Of a stretch of 6,246 nt of DNA, positions 1 through 6,246 are shown piece by piece (position 1 is the stretch's first letter; each line of letters begins with the position of its first letter). The notes beneath the pieces are model-generated. The model searched no databases. It was not told the DNA's origin and saw only the letters and a list, made by a program, of their open reading frames with translations. This stretch comes from Clostridiales bacterium (lineage in GTDB: Bacteria; Bacillota_A; Clostridia; Christensenellales; Aristaeellaceae). The position numbers and the translations under genes are program-made. Location of the stretch: the NCBI GenBank assembly GCA_012514855.1, contig JAAYZL010000028.1:1-6246 (forward strand), read 5' to 3'.

Positions 1-15
1 CATGGAGGGACATTC

Positions 16-1005
16 ATGGCGCTTATCGACAGGATTAAGGCAAAGGCGAGGGCCGACGTACGCCACATCGTTCTCCCCGAGGGCGAGGAGGTCCGAAACG
101 TGCAGGCCGCCTCGATCATCGCCTCGGAGGGTCTGGCGAAGCTGACGCTTCTGGGGAACCCGGACAAGGTTCGGGAGGTCGCGAACGGCGCGCCGCTTCC
201 GGGCGTCGAGATCGTCGACCCGGCGAATTCGCCCAAGAGCGCGGAGTACGCAGCGACGCTCTATGCGCTGCGCAAGGCGAAGGGCATGACCGAGGAGGAG
301 GCCGCAAAGCTCGTCCGCGACCCGATGTACTACGGCGTCATGATGGTGAAGATGGGCGACGCCGACGGGCTCGTCTCCGGCGCGATCCACTCGACCGGCG
401 ACATGCTGCGCCCGGCGCTGCAGATCATCAAGCCGAAGCCCGGCATCAAGACCGTGTCCTCCTGCTTCCTGATGGAGTCCCAGGACGCGCGGTACGGGGA
501 GAACGGCGTCATGATCTTCGCCGACTGCGCGGTCGTCGTCGACCCGAGCGCCGAGGAGCTCGCGAACATCGCCGTCGGCGCGGCGGAGTCGGCTAAAACG
601 CTCGCGGGCTTTGAGCCGCGGGTCGCGATGCTGTCGTTCTCGACGAAGGGCAGCGCGAAGCACGACCTCGTGGCGAAGGTGCAGCAGGCGACGGAACTTG
701 CCAAACAGATGGCGCCGGACGTCCTGCTCGACGGCGAACTGCAGCTCGACGCGGCGATCGTCGAATCCGTCGGCAAGCTGAAGGCCCCCGGAAGCCCGGT
801 CGCGGGCCGGGCGAACACGCTGGTGTTCCCGGGGCTCGAGAGCGCGAACATCGGCTACAAGCTCGTGCAGCGGCTCGCCGGCGCCGAGGCCTACGGCCCG
901 ATCCTCCAGGGCATCGCGAAGCCCTGCAACGACCTGTCCCGCGGCTGCTCCGTCGAGGACATCGTCGCCACCGTCGCGATCACCGCGGCGCAGGCGCAGG
1001 GCTGA
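16..1005 (+). CDS. pta: Phosphate acetyltransferase (phosphotransacetylase)
   Basis: Cytoplasmic enzyme that converts acetyl-CoA plus phosphate to acetyl phosphate plus CoA, the first step of the Pta-AckA acetate pathway. The 329 aa are the full length of the short, single-domain clostridial/archaeal type, without the N-terminal extension of the long E. coli form. Family blocks are visible: LPEGEE (20-25), GDADGLVSGA (114-123), SFSTKGSAKHD (207-217), DGELQLDAA (239-247), FPGLESANIGYKL (271-283) and NDLSRGCSVEDIV (305-317). The residues described as catalytic or CoA-binding in the Methanosarcina thermophila enzyme (R87, R133, S309, R310, D316) map to R86, R132, S308, R309 and D315. The start is set by GGAGGGA at 4-10, five bases before the ATG. 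The promoter lies outside the window. ackA follows after 37 nt, so co-transcription is very likely. Nothing suggests damage. Assignment is by family recognition and motif alignment by eye. Confidence 0.97.
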   Translation: MALIDRIKAKARADVRHIVLPEGEEVRNVQAASIIASEGLAKLTLLGNPDKVREVANGAPLPGVEIVDPANSPKSAEYAATLYALRKAKGMTEEEAAKLVRDPMYYGVMMVKMGDADGLVSGAIHSTGDMLRPALQIIKPKPGIKTVSSCFLMESQDARYGENGVMIFADCAVVVDPSAEELANIAVGAAESAKTLAGFEPRVAMLSFSTKGSAKHDLVAKVQQATELAKQMAPDVLLDGELQLDAAIVESVGKLKAPGSPVAGRANTLVFPGLESANIGYKLVQRLAGAEAYGPILQGIAKPCNDLSRGCSVEDIVATVAITAAQAQG

Positions 1006-1042
1006 CGCTCCCCAAAATTCACCAGCGAAGCGAGGAGAAAAC

Positions 1043-2239
1043 ATGAACATCCTGATCATCAACGCCGGCTCATCCTCCCTGAAATACCAATTGATCGACA
1101 TGACCGACGAGTCGATCCTCGCCAAGGGCATCGTCGAGCGCATCGGCATCCCCGGCGGGAAGCTCTGCCACAGCTTCGGCGACGGCAAATTCACGCTCGA
1201 CAAGGACATCCGCGACCACACGCAGGCGATGGGCGTCGTGCTCGAGGCGCTGCTCGACGAGGATCACGGCGCGATTTCGTCGATCTCGGAGATCGCCGCG
1301 GTCGGCCACCGCGTGCTGCACGGCGGCGAGAAGTTCACCGCGTCGTGCTTGATCACGCAGCCGGTCATCGACGCCATCGAGGAGTATATACCGCTCGGGC
1401 CGCTTCACAACCCGGCGAACCTGATGGGCATACGCGCGTGCCGGGCGGTCATGCCGGATACGCCGATGGTCGCGGTGTTCGACACGGCGTTTCACCAGAC
1501 GATGCCGAAAAAGGCGTACCTGTACGGCGTGCCCATTGAGTTCTACAAAAAGCACCACATCCGGCGCTACGGCTTCCACGGAACGAGCCACCGCTTCGTG
1601 TCCGCGCGCGCGGTCGGGCTGCTCGGGTTTGAGGGGAAGGACAGCAAGATCGTCGTCTGCCACCTCGGGAACGGCTCGTCGCTGAGCGCCTGCGTCAACG
1701 GAAAATGCGTCGACACGTCGATGGGCCTGACGCCGCTCGAGGGCGTGCTGATGGGCACGCGCTCGGGCGACGTCGACCCCGCGATCGTCGAGTACATCGC
1801 CGACAGCGAGCACATGACCGTCGGCGAGGTCGTGAACTTCCTGAACAAGAAGTCGGGGCTGTTGGGGCTGTCCGGCGTCTCGAGCGACATGCGCGACGTC
1901 TGGGCCGCCGCGAACGCCGGAAACGAGATGGCCAGGACGACGCTCGATATCTGGGCGTACCGCATCCGCAAGTACATCGGCGCGTACGCCGCCGCGATGG
2001 GCGGGCTGGACGCGATCGTCTTCACCGCCGGCATCGGCGAGAACGACGCCGGCGCGCGCGCCTTGATCCTCGAGGGGCTCGAGTTTATGGGCGTGAAGCT
2101 CGATCCGGAGGTCAACGACGCGACCCGCGCCGTCGAGTGCCAGATTTCCACCGCGGACAGCAAGGTGCGGGTGTGGGTCATCCCGACGAACGAGGAGATT
2201 GCGATCGCGCGCGACACGCTGGAATTGATCAAAAAGTAA
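1043..2239 (+). CDS. ackA: Acetate kinase
   Basis: Cytoplasmic ASKHA-fold kinase that transfers phosphate from acetyl phosphate to ADP, giving acetate and ATP; it completes the pathway begun by the upstream pta. The 398 aa match the usual family length. Both family signatures are present: NAGSSSLK at 7-14 and RYGFHGTSH at 175-183. Residues described as active-site in M. thermophila AckA are recognisable: N7, S10, S12, K14, R90 in GHRVLHGG, H122 in LHNP, D147 in FDTAFH, R174, H179, N210 in HLGNGSS, R240 in MGTRSGD, and the PTNEE motif at 381-385. The adenine/phosphate loop GIGEN is at 330-334. The start is supported by GAGGAG at 1032-1037, five bases before the ATG. The gene ends in TAA and is followed after 15 nt by a strong hairpin. 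No oddities are seen. Propionate or butyrate kinase activity cannot be excluded from sequence alone, but the pta partner favours acetate. Confidence 0.97.
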   Translation: MNILIINAGSSSLKYQLIDMTDESILAKGIVERIGIPGGKLCHSFGDGKFTLDKDIRDHTQAMGVVLEALLDEDHGAISSISEIAAVGHRVLHGGEKFTASCLITQPVIDAIEEYIPLGPLHNPANLMGIRACRAVMPDTPMVAVFDTAFHQTMPKKAYLYGVPIEFYKKHHIRRYGFHGTSHRFVSARAVGLLGFEGKDSKIVVCHLGNGSSLSACVNGKCVDTSMGLTPLEGVLMGTRSGDVDPAIVEYIADSEHMTVGEVVNFLNKKSGLLGLSGVSSDMRDVWAAANAGNEMARTTLDIWAYRIRKYIGAYAAAMGGLDAIVFTAGIGENDAGARALILEGLEFMGVKLDPEVNDATRAVECQISTADSKVRVWVIPTNEEIAIARDTLELIKK

Positions 2240-2254
2240 TCCTCCCAGAGACAC

Positions 2255-2286
2255 AAAGCGAGGGCCCTGCGACAGGCCCTCGCTTT
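2255..2286 (+). terminator. Hairpin terminator candidate after ackA
   Basis: A perfect 12-bp inverted repeat, AAAGCGAGGGCC (2255-2266) and GGCCCTCGCTTT (2275-2286), encloses the 8-nt loop CTGCGACA. It begins 15 nt after the ackA stop codon. The stem could instead form a 10-bp base plus CCTG/CAGG around a CGA triloop, with one bulged C. The outer AAA/TTT pairs resemble the A-tract and U-tract of an intrinsic terminator, but after TTT the sequence goes straight to GCGTG, so there is no real U-tract. Intrinsic termination is therefore plausible but not certain. The hairpin could equally be a 3'-end stabilising structure. Confidence 0.7.
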
Positions 2287-2312
2287 GCGTGTCGACGAAG
2301 TCGCCACGCTGT

Positions 2313-2340
2313 CCGGGAAATGCAATCTTGCATTTCCCGG
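2313..2340. repeat. Perfect 13-bp hairpin inside the element
   Basis: CCGGGAAATGCAA (2313-2325) and TTGCATTTCCCGG (2328-2340) are exact reverse complements separated only by TC. In RNA the stem would be 12 bp with an ATCT tetraloop. It starts two bases inside the left terminal repeat. Its arms resemble those of the next hairpin except for a 3-bp insertion there. Confidence 0.85.
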
Positions 2341-2343
2341 AAT

Positions 2344-2387
2344 GCAGGATTTCCTGTGGCGCTTCGCGCCACGGCCGGAAATCCTGC
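2344..2387. repeat. Two-tier hairpin inside the element
   Basis: The outer 11-bp stem pairs GCAGGATTTCC (2344-2354) with GGAAATCCTGC (2377-2387). The inner 7-bp stem pairs GTGGCGC (2356-2362) with GCGCCAC (2366-2372) around the loop TTC. The two stems are separated by an asymmetric internal loop (T at 2355 opposite GGCC at 2373-2376). All pairs are Watson-Crick. Confidence 0.85.
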
Positions 2388-2392
2388 GGGGA

Positions 2393-2436
2393 AGCGCGGA
2401 CAAGCCGCGCTCCTCGGCGACGTACATGCCGTCGCC
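2393..2436. repeat. Two short adjacent hairpins inside the element
   Basis: AGCGCGG (2393-2399) pairs with CCGCGCT (2405-2411) around ACAAG. GGCGACG (2416-2422) pairs with CGTCGCC (2430-2436) around TACATGC. Each stem is 7 bp and perfect. The 3' arm of the first overlaps an alternative helix, CGCTCCTC (2408-2415) with GAGGAGCG (2485-2492), so the two pairings exclude each other. Confidence 0.6.
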
Positions 2437-2439
2437 TGC

Positions 2440-2478
2440 GGATGGAAAATGAAGGGGTTTCGGCCCCTTCATCCATCC
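2440..2478. repeat. 15-bp bulged hairpin inside the element
   Basis: GGATGG (2440-2445) pairs with CCATCC (2473-2478), and ATGAAGGGG (2449-2457) pairs with CCCCTTCAT (2464-2472) around the loop TTTCGG. The only irregularity is an AAA bulge (2446-2448) on the 5' side. In isolation it looks like a terminator stem, but no T-run follows on the plus strand and none of length on the minus strand. Confidence 0.8.
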
Positions 2479-2510
2479 CCGGGGGAGGAGCGGAGTTTGT
2501 CGATGGTCTG

Positions 2511-2528
2511 AACTCATGGATATGAGTT
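2511..2528. repeat. AT-rich 7-bp hairpin next to the right terminal repeat
   Basis: AACTCAT (2511-2517) pairs with ATGAGTT (2522-2528) around GGAT and abuts the right terminal repeat. A second GAGTTT at 2493-2498 can pair with GAACTC (2510-2515, one G-U), competing with this stem. Confidence 0.6.
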
Positions 2529-2531
2529 TAG

Positions 2532-5864
<3,333 letters not shown>

Positions 5865-5878
5865 AGGAGGCGGGAGAT

Positions 5879-6246
5879 ATGTCTGAGGAACTCAACATCG
5901 GCAATCTCACGCCGATCGACATCGAAGAGGATTTGAAGCGGTCGTTCATGTCCTACGCGATGGCCGTCATCGTCAGCCGCGCGCTGCCGGACGTCCGCGA
6001 CGGCCTGAAGCCGGTGCACCGGCGGATACTCTATTCCATGATGGAGCTCGGCGTGACGCCGGACAAGCCGTTCCGCAAGTCCGCGCGCATCGTCGGCGAC
6101 TGCATGGGAAAATACCACCCGCACGGCGACAGCTCCGTCTACGACGCGATGGTGCGTTTGGCGCAGGACTTCTCGACGCGCGGGCTTCTCGTCGAGGGGC
6201 AGGGGAATTTCGGTTCCGTCGACGGCGACGGCGCGGCGGCGATGCG
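5879..6246 (+). CDS. gyrA: DNA gyrase subunit A, N-terminal part (truncated by window end)
   Basis: Breakage-reunion subunit of DNA gyrase, partner of the GyrB just upstream. Only 122 codons plus two bases lie in the window. AAAGGAGG (5863-5870), overlapping the gyrB TAA, is a near-perfect ribosome binding site eight bases before the ATG. Visible family blocks are [25 protein letters not shown] (15-39 region), [13 protein letters not shown] (40-52), [16 protein letters not shown] (78-93) and [17 protein letters not shown] (106-122). The catalytic tyrosine expected in AAAMRY would be residue 124, just past the end. In the quinolone-determining region, S85 and D89 occupy the E. coli S83 and D87 positions, the usual drug-sensitive residues. 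The N-terminal region alone cannot exclude ParC formally, but the gyrB linkage and the sequence favour GyrA. Confidence 0.96.
   Translation, partial: MSEELNIGNLTPIDIEEDLKRSFMSYAMAVIVSRALPDVRDGLKPVHRRILYSMMELGVTPDKPFRKSARIVGDCMGKYHPHGDSSVYDAMVRLAQDFSTRGLLVEGQGNFGSVDGDGAAAM

Noticed and set aside
1070..2476. 468-codon open frame on the minus strand opposite ackA
   Set aside because: It lies antisense to a confident ackA, its composition is Arg/Val/Asp-rich shadow translation typical of GC-rich DNA, and it runs into the hairpin region. The overlapping minus frame 1567-2811 is rejected for the same reasons.
2289..2525. 78-codon frame over the inverted-repeat element
   Set aside because: It starts with GTG inside the left repeat, has no ribosome binding site, and its sequence is dictated by hairpin arms. 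The overlapping plus frame ending at 2511 is likewise not credible.
6131..6145. Possible quinolone-resistance change in GyrA (S85/D89 region)
   Set aside because: Both key positions carry the usual susceptible residues Ser and Asp, and R457 in GyrB is the normal Gram-positive residue.

Overview
The window carries two housekeeping loci separated by a gene for a secreted cell-wall protein and by a strongly structured intergenic region. The DNA is GC-rich (well above half by eye) and third codon positions are mostly G or C. Every gene has a strong Shine-Dalgarno site. The Pta is the short form (329 aa), the GyrB is the short form (644 aa), GyrB reads LPLRGK where E. coli has LPLKGK, and gyrB is followed directly by gyrA. 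Together with a secreted PG_binding_1 protein that has a PT-rich linker, this suggests a high-GC member of the Firmicutes/Clostridia, perhaps an uncultured gut anaerobe. That placement is inference; there is no rRNA here to fix it.

Layout. Bases 16-1005 (+) are pta and 1043-2239 (+) are ackA, in one transcription unit with a 37-nt gap. Together they make acetyl-CoA -> acetyl phosphate -> acetate + ATP, the standard substrate-level ATP route of fermenting anaerobes. All mapped catalytic residues are present in both enzymes. A strong hairpin at 2255-2286 closes the unit. Bases 2287-2553 contain no credible gene. They hold a block bounded by 24-nt imperfect inverted repeats and filled with consecutive hairpins, which is either a MITE-like palindromic repeat or a large structured RNA. 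Bases 2598-3746 (-) encode an exported protein with a peptidoglycan-binding domain between two beta-rich domains of unknown function. This gene converges on ackA and diverges from gyrB.

The divergent intergenic region (3747-3929) has a recognisable extended -10 promoter in each direction. Each promoter is preceded, in its own orientation, by the same 9-mer GGGTTTCCT. Bases 3930-5864 (+) are gyrB and 5879-6246 (+) are the first 122 codons of gyrA, 14 nt apart, making the two subunits of DNA gyrase. The window ends one codon before the expected catalytic tyrosine of GyrA. The recF gene that often precedes gyrB in Firmicutes is not here.

Most of the window is conventional. The parts worth a second look are the 2287-2553 element and the symmetric promoter region upstream of gyrB.
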